Assembly: GCA_022842325.1 (NCBI GenBank)
Contig: JALHPU010000023.1
Location: 1 to 64,000 of the forward strand
DNA length: 64,000 nucleotides
Direction: 5' to 3'
Origin: Sulfuritalea sp.
Lineage (GTDB): Bacteria; Pseudomonadota; Gammaproteobacteria; Burkholderiales; Rhodocyclaceae
The notes beneath the pieces were generated by a model. The model saw only the letters and a program-made list of their open reading frames with translations. It did no database searches and was not told where the DNA came from. Position numbers and translations under genes: made by a program. Shown here piece by piece: positions 1-8,028 of this stretch (position 1 is its first letter; the number at the start of each line of letters is the position of its first letter).

Positions 1-810
1 CAACCCGCCCCCGACGCCCCCGTCGCCCCCGTCGCGCCTGCCGCGCCTGCCGCGCCTGCCGCGCCTGCCGAGACGATCAAGGTAGTCGCGCCGCGGATTG
101 AGCCGCAACTGCCGGCGGTAGCCATAGCGCCCGTTTCTGCGCCGCCACCGATCGCCCCACCGGATGGCGAGCCGGACGCTGCGCCCGCGCTGGCCGCCAG
201 CGCGACACCGATCCCAGCGCCAGAGGCGGAATCGCTGATTGCCGAATTCTCGCTGGAACATGATCCGGAAGGAGAAACACGCGCGACTGCCGGAGTTCCC
301 CTGCCGCGCGACAGGGAAATCGAATTGCGCGTATCGGAAGGGCGACAGGCAGTCGATGTCGAACCCACGCTGCAACTGGCCGAGATCATGTTGTCGATGG
401 GACTCGAACAGGGCGCGGCGCAGGCGCTGGTCGAATACACGGAAGCCAACCCGCGCCATGCCCTGTACCACTGGCTGAAGCTGCTCGGCATTTATCGCAA
501 ACGGGGGCTGCACAAGGAGTTCGCGGAGACCGCGGAGAAACTTCGCCAGAACTTCAATATCCAGGCCGAGGACTGGGCCAAACCAAGTAGCGGCGAAGCG
601 CCCAGTCTGGAAAAATTCTCACGCGTGGCGGAACACGTGCAGAAGATCTGGGTGCAGCCGGCCGAGTGCATCGACTATCTGCGCCGCCTGCTGGAAGACA
701 ATCGCGACGGCGAGCGCGCCGGATTCCCGCAGTCGGTGGCCGAGGAAATGCTGCTGCTGATCGAAGTCCTGAAGATAATCTCGGGCAGCGATCAGTCCGC
801 CGCAGGATAG
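1..810 (+). CDS. FimV-like protein, C-terminal part (5' truncated)
   Basis: The frame is open from the first base, so the start lies outside the window; 269 residues are visible. The first ~100 residues are a low-complexity Ala/Pro linker. The rest is helical and TPR-like, and the segment around YHWLKLLGIYRKRG followed by LRQNFNIQAEDW resembles the C-terminal domain of FimV-family proteins, which act in type IV pilus assembly and polar organisation. That assignment is inference from pattern. Its 3' end overlaps the convergent hydrolase gene by 19 bases. It could instead be another TPR protein with an Ala/Pro linker. Confidence 0.6.
   Translation, partial: QPAPDAPVAPVAPAAPAAPAAPAETIKVVAPRIEPQLPAVAIAPVSAPPPIAPPDGEPDAAPALAASATPIPAPEAESLIAEFSLEHDPEGETRATAGVPLPRDREIELRVSEGRQAVDVEPTLQLAEIMLSMGLEQGAAQALVEYTEANPRHALYHWLKLLGIYRKRGLHKEFAETAEKLRQNFNIQAEDWAKPSSGEAPSLEKFSRVAEHVQKIWVQPAECIDYLRRLLEDNRDGERAGFPQSVAEEMLLLIEVLKIISGSDQSAAG
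34..69 (+). repeat. Four tandem GCGCCTGCC units
   Basis: Four exact copies of the 9-mer GCGCCTGCC lie in frame and encode repeated Ala-Pro-Ala triplets. It is a coding microsatellite within the Ala/Pro linker of the FimV-like protein and is prone to slippage in units of three residues. Confidence 0.9.
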
Positions 811-1814
811 CGTTCGACGGTCTGCTCGATGGCGCCGAAGACGCTGGCGCCATCCCTGTTCCGCATCTCGATCCTGACCCGATCGCCGAAGCGCATGAAG
901 GATGTCCTGGGCTTGCCCTCTTCGATGGTTTCATACATCCGCAGTTCGGCAATGCAGCAGTAACCGACGCCGCCGTTAACCACCGAGGACCCGAACAGGC
1001 CACCCTGCTTGTTGGACACCGTTCCCGAGCCGATGATCGATCCCGCTTCAAGTTCGCGCGTCTTCGCCAGATGCGCGATGAGCTGGGCAAAATTGAAGAT
1101 CATGTCGACGCCGGCATTGGGCCTGCCAAAGGGCTCGCCATTCAACTCCACCTCCAACGGCAGATGTACCCGGGAATCTTTCCAGGCCGCTCCCAACTCG
1201 TCCGGGGTGACCGCCACCGGCGAAAATGCGCAGGCCGGCTTGGACTGGAGAAAGCCGAAGCCCTTGGCCAGTTCGGCGGGAATCAGGTTGCGCAGGCTCA
1301 CGTCATTGACCAGCATCAGCAGGCGGATCTGCTGCGCGCACTGGTCCGCGCCGGCGCCGAGCGCCACGTCGCCGGTCACCACCGCCACCTCGGCCTCGAA
1401 GTCGATGCCCCAGGCTTCGTCGCAGGCCAGCACCGGGTCGCGCGGACCGACGAAACTGTCGGAACCACCCTGGTACATCAGCGGATCGGTCCACAGTTCC
1501 GGCGGCATTTCGGCATTGCGCGCCCGGCGCACCAGTTCGATGTGATTGACGTAAGCCGAGCCGTCGGCCCACTGGTAGGCGCGCGGCAGCGGACTGTGGC
1601 ACTGGCGCGGATCGAAGGGCCGGGCGTGGCGCGCCTGACCGTGGTTGAGCGCGGCATACACGGCCTCGAGTCCCGGCCGCAGCGCATCCCAGTCGTCGAG
1701 CGCGGCCTGCAGCGTGCGGGCGACGCCCTCGACCGGCTGGCAGCGGGTCAGATCGCGGCTGACCACCACCAGAGTGCCATCGCGGCCACCGGCCTTCAGT
1801 GTGGCCAGCTTCAC
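792..1814 (-). CDS. Fumarylacetoacetate hydrolase-family protein
   Basis: 340 residues. It likely cleaves a C-C bond in a ring-opened acylpyruvate-type intermediate in the cytosol. The sequence has FAA-family signatures: LPRAYQWADGSAYVNH, an acidic metal-binding stretch (FEAEVAVVTGDV) and NDVSLRN, and it resembles the fumarylacetoacetase-like group with an N-terminal extension. The GTG start is chosen because it overlaps the stop of the upstream VOC gene as GTGA, implying translational coupling. It is the last gene of the monooxygenase operon, where a hydrolase after a ring-cleavage enzyme makes pathway sense. The exact substrate cannot be read from the sequence. Its 3' end overlaps the convergent FimV-like gene. 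Confidence 0.85.
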   Translation of the reverse strand: MKLATLKAGGRDGTLVVVSRDLTRCQPVEGVARTLQAALDDWDALRPGLEAVYAALNHGQARHARPFDPRQCHSPLPRAYQWADGSAYVNHIELVRRARNAEMPPELWTDPLMYQGGSDSFVGPRDPVLACDEAWGIDFEAEVAVVTGDVALGAGADQCAQQIRLLMLVNDVSLRNLIPAELAKGFGFLQSKPACAFSPVAVTPDELGAAWKDSRVHLPLEVELNGEPFGRPNAGVDMIFNFAQLIAHLAKTRELEAGSIIGSGTVSNKQGGLFGSSVVNGGVGYCCIAELRMYETIEEGKPRTSFMRFGDRVRIEMRNRDGASVFGAIEQTVERYPAAD

Positions 1815-2368
1815 TGCCGGCTCCAGGTCTTGTAGCTGCCGTCGTGCATCCAGCGCGCATGCTGCGGCGCCTTGCGGGTGGCCGCCCATTCGTTGATCAT
1901 GTCCCACTTCACTTCATCGAGCCGCCGCATCATCTCCGGCGTGTGTGTGTTGCACGCCAGTTCGAGCCGATGGCCACTCGGATCGAAGAAGTAAATCGAC
2001 TGGAACAGCGCGTGGTCGGTCGGGCCGACCACCTCGATGCCGTCGGCTTCGAGCCGGGCCTTGGCCGCCAGCATTTCCTCCATGCTGCCCACTTCCAGCG
2101 CCAGATGCTGGGTCCATGCCGGCGTATTCGGATCGCGCCCCATTTCCGGGCGTGTCGGCAGTTCGAAGAAGGCCAGGATGTTGCCGCCGCCGGCATCGAG
2201 GAAGACATGCATGTAAGGGTCGGCTTCCCCGGTCGAGGGCACCGCATCCTCGGCGATGGCCAGGATGAAATCCATCTTCAGGTACTTGCCGTACCACTCG
2301 ACGGTCTGCTTCGCATCCTTGCAGCGATAGGCGACGTGGTGAACTTTCTTGATCAGGCTGCCGGTCAT
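1811..2368 (-). CDS. VOC-family (glyoxalase/extradiol dioxygenase-like) protein
   Basis: 185 residues with two vicinal-oxygen-chelate modules. Candidate metal ligands are His10 or His11 (KKVHHVAY), Glu69, His88 (WTQHLALEV) and Glu136 (HRLELACN), the usual H/E/H/E pattern of the fold. Set between an FAD monooxygenase and an FAA-type hydrolase, it is most likely the ring-cleaving dioxygenase of this operon, but VOC proteins also include glyoxalases and isomerases, so the reaction is inferred from context. The ATG at 2368 begins directly with the first beta strand and lies 2 bases after the DUF2783 stop. Confidence 0.8.
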   Translation of the reverse strand: MTGSLIKKVHHVAYRCKDAKQTVEWYGKYLKMDFILAIAEDAVPSTGEADPYMHVFLDAGGGNILAFFELPTRPEMGRDPNTPAWTQHLALEVGSMEEMLAAKARLEADGIEVVGPTDHALFQSIYFFDPSGHRLELACNTHTPEMMRRLDEVKWDMINEWAATRKAPQHARWMHDGSYKTWSRQ

Positions 2369-2370
2369 GT

Positions 2371-2595
2371 TCAGACTCCTTCGCGAGCAATGGTGAGGGC
2401 TTCGCGCAGCGTGCCCAGGTCGCCGATGTGGTTGGCGAGGATCAGGATCAGGCGCGCATTGAGCAGTTCGGATTGCTCGTCGCTCAGGTCGCGGTGGGCG
2501 CCGATCAGCATTTCGTAGAAGTCGTCGCCGGGCGTGTAGGCGTTGAAGTAGCGCTTGCCGACCTCGGCGAAATTCGGGTTCAGATTGAGGGCCAT
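2371..2595 (-). CDS. DUF2783 domain protein
   Basis: 74 residues (MALNLNPNF...). The acidic helical pattern DDFYEMLIGAHRDLSDEQ then LNARLILILANHIGD matches the small DUF2783 family, which is regularly encoded beside class A flavin monooxygenases. Its role is unknown; a small partner or stabiliser of the monooxygenase is a guess. The ATG at 2595 has AAAGGA upstream. An alternative ATG at 2613 would overlap the monooxygenase stop as ATGA and add six residues. Confidence 0.75.
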   Translation of the reverse strand: MALNLNPNFAEVGKRYFNAYTPGDDFYEMLIGAHRDLSDEQSELLNARLILILANHIGDLGTLREALTIAREGV

Positions 2596-2609
2596 GGTCT
2601 CGGTTCCTT

Positions 2610-4286
2610 TCATGCGTTGCATGTCGCCTTGGCGACTGCTGCTTTGACTTTCTTCGCATCAAGCGTGCGCCAGCGCGCCGCGACATGCTGATCCGGGCGC
2701 AGCAGATAGACCGTGCCGGGTGTCGCGTCATAACGCTGTGCCGCGATGCCGCGCGAATCTTGCAGAACCGGAATGCCACCGGCAACCGTGCCCGGCTTCC
2801 TGGAAATCACCAGAACCTGCACCGGAATGCCGCCGGCGGACAACGTCGATAGCGCATCGATGGTCGCCGCATCCAAGCTACCGGGATCGTCTGCAAAGTA
2901 GAGCGCGAAGAACTGCTGGCCGACCTTGTCCACCAGCCAGCCGGCTTTGCCCTTGTCGAGCAGCGGGGCATCGTCCATCGGCGCACCCGGCACCATGCGG
3001 CCGGCAAAGCTGTCTGCCGCATCATCCGGCGTATTGAGGCTCGAGGTGGTGAGGAAGGCCGGCACCGAAAGACGCCCCGAATTGACCAGCGCGCGGCCGA
3101 AGGCATGATCCTTGGCCAGGCCGAGCACCGCATTGCGGAAGGTGCGGCTGGCCTTGCTCTTGGGCGTGATGAAGTCCGTCGAGCGCGTCGAGTTCAGCAG
3201 ATTCTCGTCGGCCGCGAAAATACGTTCCTCGGAATAGCTGTCGAGCAGCGCCTCCGGCGCCTTGCCGTCCATCACGAGCTTCAGCTTCCAGCCCAGGTTG
3301 TCGGCATCCTGCAGTCCGGAATTGGCACCGCGCGCGCCGAAGGGCGAGACCTGATGCGCGGCATCGCCGACAAACAGCACACGGCCATGGTTGAACTCGC
3401 CCATGCGCCGACACTGAAAAGTGTAGACGCTGACCCATTCCAGTTCGAACTCGCGCTGATCGCCGAGCATGGCCCTGATCCGCGGCAGCACATTCTCCGG
3501 CTTCTTCTCCTCCTCAGGGTCGGCGTCCCAGCCCAGTTGGAAGTCGATGCGGAAGACGCTGTCGGCCTGCTTGTGCAGCAGTACCGACTGCCCCGGATGA
3601 AACGGGGGGTCGAACCAGAACCAGCGCTCGGCGGGAAAATCGGCCTTCATCACCACGTCGGCGATGAGAAAGCGGTCCATGAAAATCTTGCCTTCGATTT
3701 CCAGGCCCAGCATGCGGCGTATCGGGCTGCGCGCGCCATCGGCGGCGATCAGCCAGTCGGTCTCGACGGTGTAGCCACCGTCCTCGGTGTCCACCTTGAG
3801 GGTCACGGTCCTGCCGCTCGGCGTCACCGACGCGACCTTGTTCTTCCAGCGCAAGTCGATCCCCGGCAGCGCCGCGGCACGTGTCGCGAGATATTCTTCG
3901 AGGTAGTACTGTTGCAGGTTCACCATGCCCGGGCGGTGGTGATCCGGCTCCGGCACCAGATTGAAGTTGTACACCTCCTGTTCGCGGAAGAAGGTGCGCC
4001 CGACGTTCCACGACACACCCTTGCGGCAGACGGCCTCGCCGATGCCATAGCGGTCGAGAATCTCCAGCGCACGCTTGGCGTAGCAAACGCCGCGCGAGCC
4101 GATCGACACGGTGTCGTCTTCATCCAGCAGCAGCACCGGCACGCCCTGCAGTTGCAGGTCGAGCGCGGTGCCGAGGCCCACCGGACCGGCACCGACTACC
4201 ACCACAGGTACTTTCAGCGTCCTGCCGCTGGCGATTTCCGGCGGCGTCCGGTACTCGAACTTCGGGTAGCTATAGGTCTTCAGCAT
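2610..4286 (-). CDS. FAD-dependent aromatic monooxygenase (MhpA/PheA-like)
   Basis: 558 residues, cytosolic class A flavoprotein hydroxylase. The N-terminal Rossmann motif VVVGAGPVGLGTALDL binds FAD. LIAADGARSPIRRMLG is the second conserved DG motif, and RVLFVGDAAHQVSPFGARG is the GD motif near the flavin ribityl. The C-terminal ~150 residues form the thioredoxin-like domain seen in phenol hydroxylase/MhpA relatives. It likely uses NAD(P)H and O2 to hydroxylate an aromatic ring ahead of ring cleavage by the neighbouring VOC protein. The ATG at 4286 is preceded by GGAG; an upstream start at 4304 is possible. The substrate is not determinable here. Confidence 0.88.
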   Translation of the reverse strand: MLKTYSYPKFEYRTPPEIASGRTLKVPVVVVGAGPVGLGTALDLQLQGVPVLLLDEDDTVSIGSRGVCYAKRALEILDRYGIGEAVCRKGVSWNVGRTFFREQEVYNFNLVPEPDHHRPGMVNLQQYYLEEYLATRAAALPGIDLRWKNKVASVTPSGRTVTLKVDTEDGGYTVETDWLIAADGARSPIRRMLGLEIEGKIFMDRFLIADVVMKADFPAERWFWFDPPFHPGQSVLLHKQADSVFRIDFQLGWDADPEEEKKPENVLPRIRAMLGDQREFELEWVSVYTFQCRRMGEFNHGRVLFVGDAAHQVSPFGARGANSGLQDADNLGWKLKLVMDGKAPEALLDSYSEERIFAADENLLNSTRSTDFITPKSKASRTFRNAVLGLAKDHAFGRALVNSGRLSVPAFLTTSSLNTPDDAADSFAGRMVPGAPMDDAPLLDKGKAGWLVDKVGQQFFALYFADDPGSLDAATIDALSTLSAGGIPVQVLVISRKPGTVAGGIPVLQDSRGIAAQRYDATPGTVYLLRPDQHVAARWRTLDAKKVKAAVAKATCNA

Positions 4287-4319
4287 CGATGCGTCTCCGG
4301 CCAAGAGTCGGCGCCGGCG

Positions 4320-5285
4320 TCACGCCGACTGCAGCGCGTGCCACATCTGCTGATCGCGCTCGGCGGTCCAGATGCGCGGATCCCGGATGCCGGACGCCTC
4401 GTCGTGGGCCCGCGTCACATCGAAGGGCAGGCAATGCTCGTAGATGAACACGCTGGCGAACTTCGGATCCATGGCCTTGCGCGTATGCGCCATGCAGGCG
4501 GCCAGATCCATGCCCTGGGCCACCGCCTCCTGCGCGCTGCGGTAAAGCGTGGACACGAAGTCACGGGTATACGCCAGGCCCTGCTGCACGCGCTCGGGAT
4601 TCATCAGGGCCGGGCCGCGGCCCGGAATCATCTTTTCCGGCTGCAGGGCGGCCAGCGCATCGAGCGTCGCCGGCCAATCGGCCAGATAGGCGTCGCCCGT
4701 ATAGCAGGCGGCATCGGCTTCGACCAGGTCGCCGGAGAACAGGATTTTCTGTTGCGGCAGCCAGACCACGGTATCGCCCTTGGTGTGGCCGCGCCCGAGA
4801 TGCATGATCCTGACTTCGAGGTCGCCCATCCACAGGGTCATTTCCTTGTCGAAAACCACGGTCGGCCAGGTCAGTCCGGGCACGCTTTCGACGGCGTTGA
4901 AAAGACGCGGGAAGCGCCCGATTTCGGAGTCCATGTCCTGCTGGCCGCGCTCGACGATCAGTTCGCGCGTCTGCTGCGAGGCGATGATGTCCTGCAGGCC
5001 TTCCTTCTTGTAGCCCGAGGCGCCCAGTACGCGCACCGCGTGATAGTGGGTCAGCGTGACGTACTTGATCGGCTTGTCGGTGATCTGGCGCACATGGCGG
5101 ATCACGTCCTGCGCCATGACCGGCGTCGCCGTCGCATCGATGATCATCACCGCCTCGTCGCCGATGATCACCCCGGTATTCGGATCGCCCTCCGCGGTAT
5201 AAGCCCAGGCGTTGTCCGACAGTTTTTCGAAACTGACCTTTTTTTGCTCCAGATCGGCGTGGGAGGCAAACTTCTTGTCACTCAT
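4320..5285 (-). CDS. Metallo-beta-lactamase-fold protein, altered metal motif
   Basis: 321 residues and first gene of the catabolic operon; the ATG has AAGGAG six bases upstream. The fold is recognisable from VTLTHYHAVRVLGAS, GRGHTKGDTVVW and ILFSGDLVE. The canonical HxHxDH reads H80-Y-H82-A-V-R, so the Asp and His that bind the second metal are replaced, while the later His and Asp are kept. It may be a one-metal or non-hydrolytic member. Placement suggests a lactone, thioester or ring-opened substrate, but no function is assigned. Confidence 0.8.
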   Translation of the reverse strand: MSDKKFASHADLEQKKVSFEKLSDNAWAYTAEGDPNTGVIIGDEAVMIIDATATPVMAQDVIRHVRQITDKPIKYVTLTHYHAVRVLGASGYKKEGLQDIIASQQTRELIVERGQQDMDSEIGRFPRLFNAVESVPGLTWPTVVFDKEMTLWMGDLEVRIMHLGRGHTKGDTVVWLPQQKILFSGDLVEADAACYTGDAYLADWPATLDALAALQPEKMIPGRGPALMNPERVQQGLAYTRDFVSTLYRSAQEAVAQGMDLAACMAHTRKAMDPKFASVFIYEHCLPFDVTRAHDEASGIRDPRIWTAERDQQMWHALQSA

Positions 5286-5317
5286 GGCAACTCCTTGGGG
5301 TGATCGATTATTCACTT

Positions 5318-5367
5318 TATCGTAATACATTTCCTTATATCGTAATCACTGATGATTTAAATGTCAA
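5318..5367 (-). promoter_or_regulatory. Promoter of catabolic operon with repeated TATCGTAAT
   Basis: Read on the minus strand, TTGACA (5367-5362), a 17-base spacer and TACGAT (5344-5339) make a good sigma-70 promoter, with transcription expected near 5332 and a ~47-base leader. The plus-strand 9-mer TATCGTAAT occurs at 5338-5346, over the -10 box, and at 5318-5326, exactly 20 bases away (two helical turns). That is a typical layout for a repressor site pair. The cognate regulator is not identified. Confidence 0.55.
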
Positions 5368-5395
5368 TCTTTCGCCACGACCATTTCGCCGCACC

Positions 5396-6532
5396 TCAGG
5401 GTTGCGCTGGCGACGTCGCCTTCGCTGGCGGCGCGGACACCGCCGTAGCGGAGCCGCGCAGGGCAGCCGCCGCCTTGCGATAGGCTTGCAATGCCTGCTT
5501 GCGACTACCCGCCGCCTCCAATTCGCGGCCACGGCGCAGCCATTGTTCTGCAACGGCATCCGCGGCAACGGCGCTTGGCGAGGCTGGCGCAGACTCGCTG
5601 GCAAGTGCCGGGGTGGCGTAGTTCAGCGCCGCCGATTGCGCGTCGGGCTTGTCGCGCCGCGCGGTAATCACCATGCCTGTCGCGGCGCGTGCCGGCGCGA
5701 CTTTCAGCTTGCGCGTCGCGTCAGCCTGGCGAATCGCGGCGAGTGCAGCGCGATACAGCCCCAGCGCCTCGTCGCGCTGCCCCTCGGCCTCCTTCCTGCG
5801 CGCCTGCGCCATCAGCGCATCGATGCCGTCCGGCACCGGCTGCGAGCGGACCGCAGGACCCCAGGAAGCGGCGGGCCGCGATACGACTGCGGCAAACTCC
5901 TGGCTGCCCGCGATGGCGCGGGCGATCGACAGATTGTTGTGGCGCATGGCCCAGCGCAGCGCATCCTCGCCGTGTTCATTGACGATGTCGCGGCGCGCAC
6001 CGGCTGCCAGCAAGGTCGTGGCGATCGCCTCCTTGCCCTCGCGCGCTGCCATCATCAGCGGCGTCGAACCGTTGGTGGATAGCGCGTTGATGTCGGCGCC
6101 ATGGTCCAGCAGGTAGCGCACCACGTCGGCATGACCGGCGAACGCGGCGTAGTGCAGGGCGCCCCATTCCATGCCTTCGCGATTTACCCGGGCGCCGCGT
6201 TCGACCAGCCAGCGCACGGCTTCCAGGCGTCCCTGCCACGCCGCATGCTGCAAGGCCTGCTCGCCGAAGGCGTTGGTCTTGTTGATATCGGCACCGCGCG
6301 CGACGAACAGTTCCATCATCGCCACGTTGCCGTACCAGGCGCCGATCATGACCCCGGTGCCGATCACCTTGCCCTCGAAATCCGGCGCCAGCCCATCGTC
6401 CAGCCACTCGCGCGCGAGCGCCAGATTGCCTTGCTCGATGGCAACGGAAAACCTTATCGGATCGGGCAAACTCGCGGCACGCAAGGGCATGGCGCTCAAC
6501 AGCACAGTCAGCAGGATGAACATTCTTCTCAT
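5396..6532 (-). CDS. Secreted ankyrin-repeat protein
   Basis: 378 residues. A cleavable signal peptide (MRRMFILLTVLLSAMPLRAAS) indicates export to the periplasm. Residues ~25-210 hold about five or six ankyrin repeats (for example GALHYAAFAGHADVVRYLLDHGADI). The C-terminal part has two similar helical segments (KEAEGQRDEALGLYRAALAA and RELEAAGSRKQALQAYRKAA) that look like TPR-type hairpins. Ankyrin repeats mediate protein binding; the partner is unknown. The ATG at 6532 is chosen because it begins the signal peptide. Confidence 0.75.
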   Translation of the reverse strand: MRRMFILLTVLLSAMPLRAASLPDPIRFSVAIEQGNLALAREWLDDGLAPDFEGKVIGTGVMIGAWYGNVAMMELFVARGADINKTNAFGEQALQHAAWQGRLEAVRWLVERGARVNREGMEWGALHYAAFAGHADVVRYLLDHGADINALSTNGSTPLMMAAREGKEAIATTLLAAGARRDIVNEHGEDALRWAMRHNNLSIARAIAGSQEFAAVVSRPAASWGPAVRSQPVPDGIDALMAQARRKEAEGQRDEALGLYRAALAAIRQADATRKLKVAPARAATGMVITARRDKPDAQSAALNYATPALASESAPASPSAVAADAVAEQWLRRGRELEAAGSRKQALQAYRKAAAALRGSATAVSAPPAKATSPAQP

Positions 6533-6542
6533 GCTGCCAAGT

Positions 6543-6661
6543 ATATGTCTGCCGCTCGATGGAAGGCAGACGGTGCTCTGCACGCCTGGTACTCCGCTTC
6601 GCGGGCAGGCGTGCTCTGGTGGAATATGTCTGCCGCCCAAAGCAAGGCGGACGGTACTCCG
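6543..6661. repeat. Imperfect direct repeat with GTCTGCC hairpins
   Basis: Two ~38-base copies (6543-6580 and 6624-6661) begin ATATGTCTGCCGC and end GACGGTGCTCTG or GACGGTACTCCG. Each can fold with GTCTGCC pairing to GGCAGAC (copy 1) or GGCGGAC (copy 2, one G-U pair). They fill the spacer between the divergent ankyrin and tonB genes. The same stem recurs at 40829-40859. Confidence 0.6.
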
Positions 6662-6710
6662 TAGTCCCCTTTCATTGGTCAGGCGCAGCGGGCGGACTAG
6701 AATCGTTTCA

Positions 6711-7193
6711 ATGCCACTTTATGTCGCCCTGCTGCTGAGCCTCACCCTGCACGCCCTTCTGTTCATCGCGCCGACGTTGATGACCAAGCAGCCGCACGCT
6801 CCCGTGCCGAGCATCGAGGCAAGACTGATTCCGCTGCCACCGCCGATGACGACGGCCGAGGCGGTCAGCACCGAGGCCAGTCAAGCCGAGGCTGCCGCGC
6901 CGCACCCGGCTGCCCTGCCGCGCAGCCTGCAGGGCAGCGCATTGCGCCGCGCCCAGGCGGCGTTGTCGGAACACCTGTTCTATCCCCCGGAAGCCATTGC
7001 GCGCGGGCTGGAGGGTGAAGTCATCCTGCTGTTGACGCTCACCGAATCCGGCCAGGTCGCCAGCGCCGAGATCGCACGCAGTTCCGGTCACGCCCTGCTC
7101 GACCAGGCGGCGCTCGACGCTGCGCAACGGCTGGGCTCGCTGTCCGGCAACGCGCGCCAGAGCCTGTTTCCGGTGAGTTTTCGCCTGCGTTAG
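6711..7193 (+). CDS. tonB: Energy transducer TonB
   Basis: 160 residues. One N-terminal membrane anchor (LYVALLLSLTLHALLFIAP), a short Pro/Ala-rich periplasmic linker (~35-75), and a C-terminal TonB domain (LFYPPEAIARGLEGEVILLLTLTESGQVASAEIARSSGHALLD with the conserved YP and G-x-V pattern). TonB transmits proton-motive energy from ExbBD to outer-membrane receptors. It is shorter than classical TonB and has no exbB, exbD or receptor gene beside it, so its partners lie elsewhere. Confidence 0.85.
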   Translation: MPLYVALLLSLTLHALLFIAPTLMTKQPHAPVPSIEARLIPLPPPMTTAEAVSTEASQAEAAAPHPAALPRSLQGSALRRAQAALSEHLFYPPEAIARGLEGEVILLLTLTESGQVASAEIARSSGHALLDQAALDAAQRLGSLSGNARQSLFPVSFRLR

Positions 7194-7236
7194 GGTCTGT
7201 TGGCTTTCATCCGGCGGACGACTTGCCAACAGACCC
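7193..7236. terminator. Bidirectional terminator between tonB and Nif3-like gene
   Basis: A perfect 11-base inverted repeat, GGGTCTGTTGG (7193-7203) and CCAACAGACCC (7226-7236), lies between two convergent genes and begins at the last base of the tonB stop. It can serve both directions; no long T-run follows, so efficiency is uncertain. Confidence 0.6.
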
Positions 7237-7239
7237 TGG

Positions 7240-8001
7240 TCAGACCGGATTGTCAATGTCCACGAACTCGCAGACGATGCCGAACTTCTCGCTCAGGTGT
7301 GCGCCCAGGGCCATCACGCCATAGCGCTCGGTCGCGTGATGGCCGGCGGCGATGTAGGCCATGCCGGTTTCGCGCGCCAGATGCACGGTCTGTTCCGAGA
7401 TCTCGCCTGAAACAAACAGGTCGGCCCCGGCGGCCAAAGCCGCCTCGAAATAATCCTGCGCACCGCCGCTGCACCAGGCGATCCTCGCCACCTCGCGCCC
7501 GGGGTCGCCGATCAGCAAGGGCATGCGGCCCAGCGTCTGTTCGATTTGCCGCGCCAGGGTGCCTGCAGGAGTCGGCGCTGGCGGCACGCCGACAAAGCCG
7601 AGGTCCTGCTCCCCAAAGCGATCCGTGCTGGTCCAGCCCAGGCGCAATGCCAGTTGCGCGTTATTGCCCAGCGTGGGATGAGCGTCCAGCGGCAGATGGT
7701 AGGCAAACAGGTTGATGTCATGCGCCAGCAGCCTCGCCATGCGCTGCTTGCGAAAACCAGTGACACAACCGTCTTCGGATTTCCAGAACCAGCCGTGATG
7801 CACCAGCAGCGCGTCCGCCTGGCGTTCGATGGCCGACTCGATCAGCATCTGACTGGCGGTGACTCCGCAAACGATGCGCCGAATCCGTTCGCGGCCTTCC
7901 ACTTGCAGGCCGTTTGGGCAATAATCCCGGAACCGCGACGCGTCCAGCAGAGTATCCAGCCAGACACGAAGATCCTTGCGTAGTACAGCTTCTCCCGCCA
8001 T
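7240..8001 (-). CDS. Nif3-like dinuclear metal-center protein
   Basis: 253 residues, the standard length of the Nif3/YbgI family, hexameric cytosolic proteins with a two-metal site and poorly known function (GTP cyclohydrolase-like, NGG1p-interacting). Metal-binding segments are visible: LLVHHGWFW near the N-terminus, [13 protein letters not shown] in the middle, and [11 protein letters not shown] near the C-terminus. It diverges from the DegS-like protease gene with only 27 bases between starts, so promoters for the pair must extend into coding sequence. Confidence 0.88.
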   Translation of the reverse strand: MAGEAVLRKDLRVWLDTLLDASRFRDYCPNGLQVEGRERIRRIVCGVTASQMLIESAIERQADALLVHHGWFWKSEDGCVTGFRKQRMARLLAHDINLFAYHLPLDAHPTLGNNAQLALRLGWTSTDRFGEQDLGFVGVPPAPTPAGTLARQIEQTLGRMPLLIGDPGREVARIAWCSGGAQDYFEAALAAGADLFVSGEISEQTVHLARETGMAYIAAGHHATERYGVMALGAHLSEKFGIVCEFVDIDNPV

Positions 8002-8028
8002 TTTCCGTATCCCGAAAAAATACAAATT

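Noticed and set aside
3105..5303. A long open frame on the plus strand opposite the monooxygenase and MBL genes
   Set aside because: It mirrors real minus-strand genes with clear motifs. Such shadow frames are expected in GC-rich coding DNA, and it has no recognisable domain.
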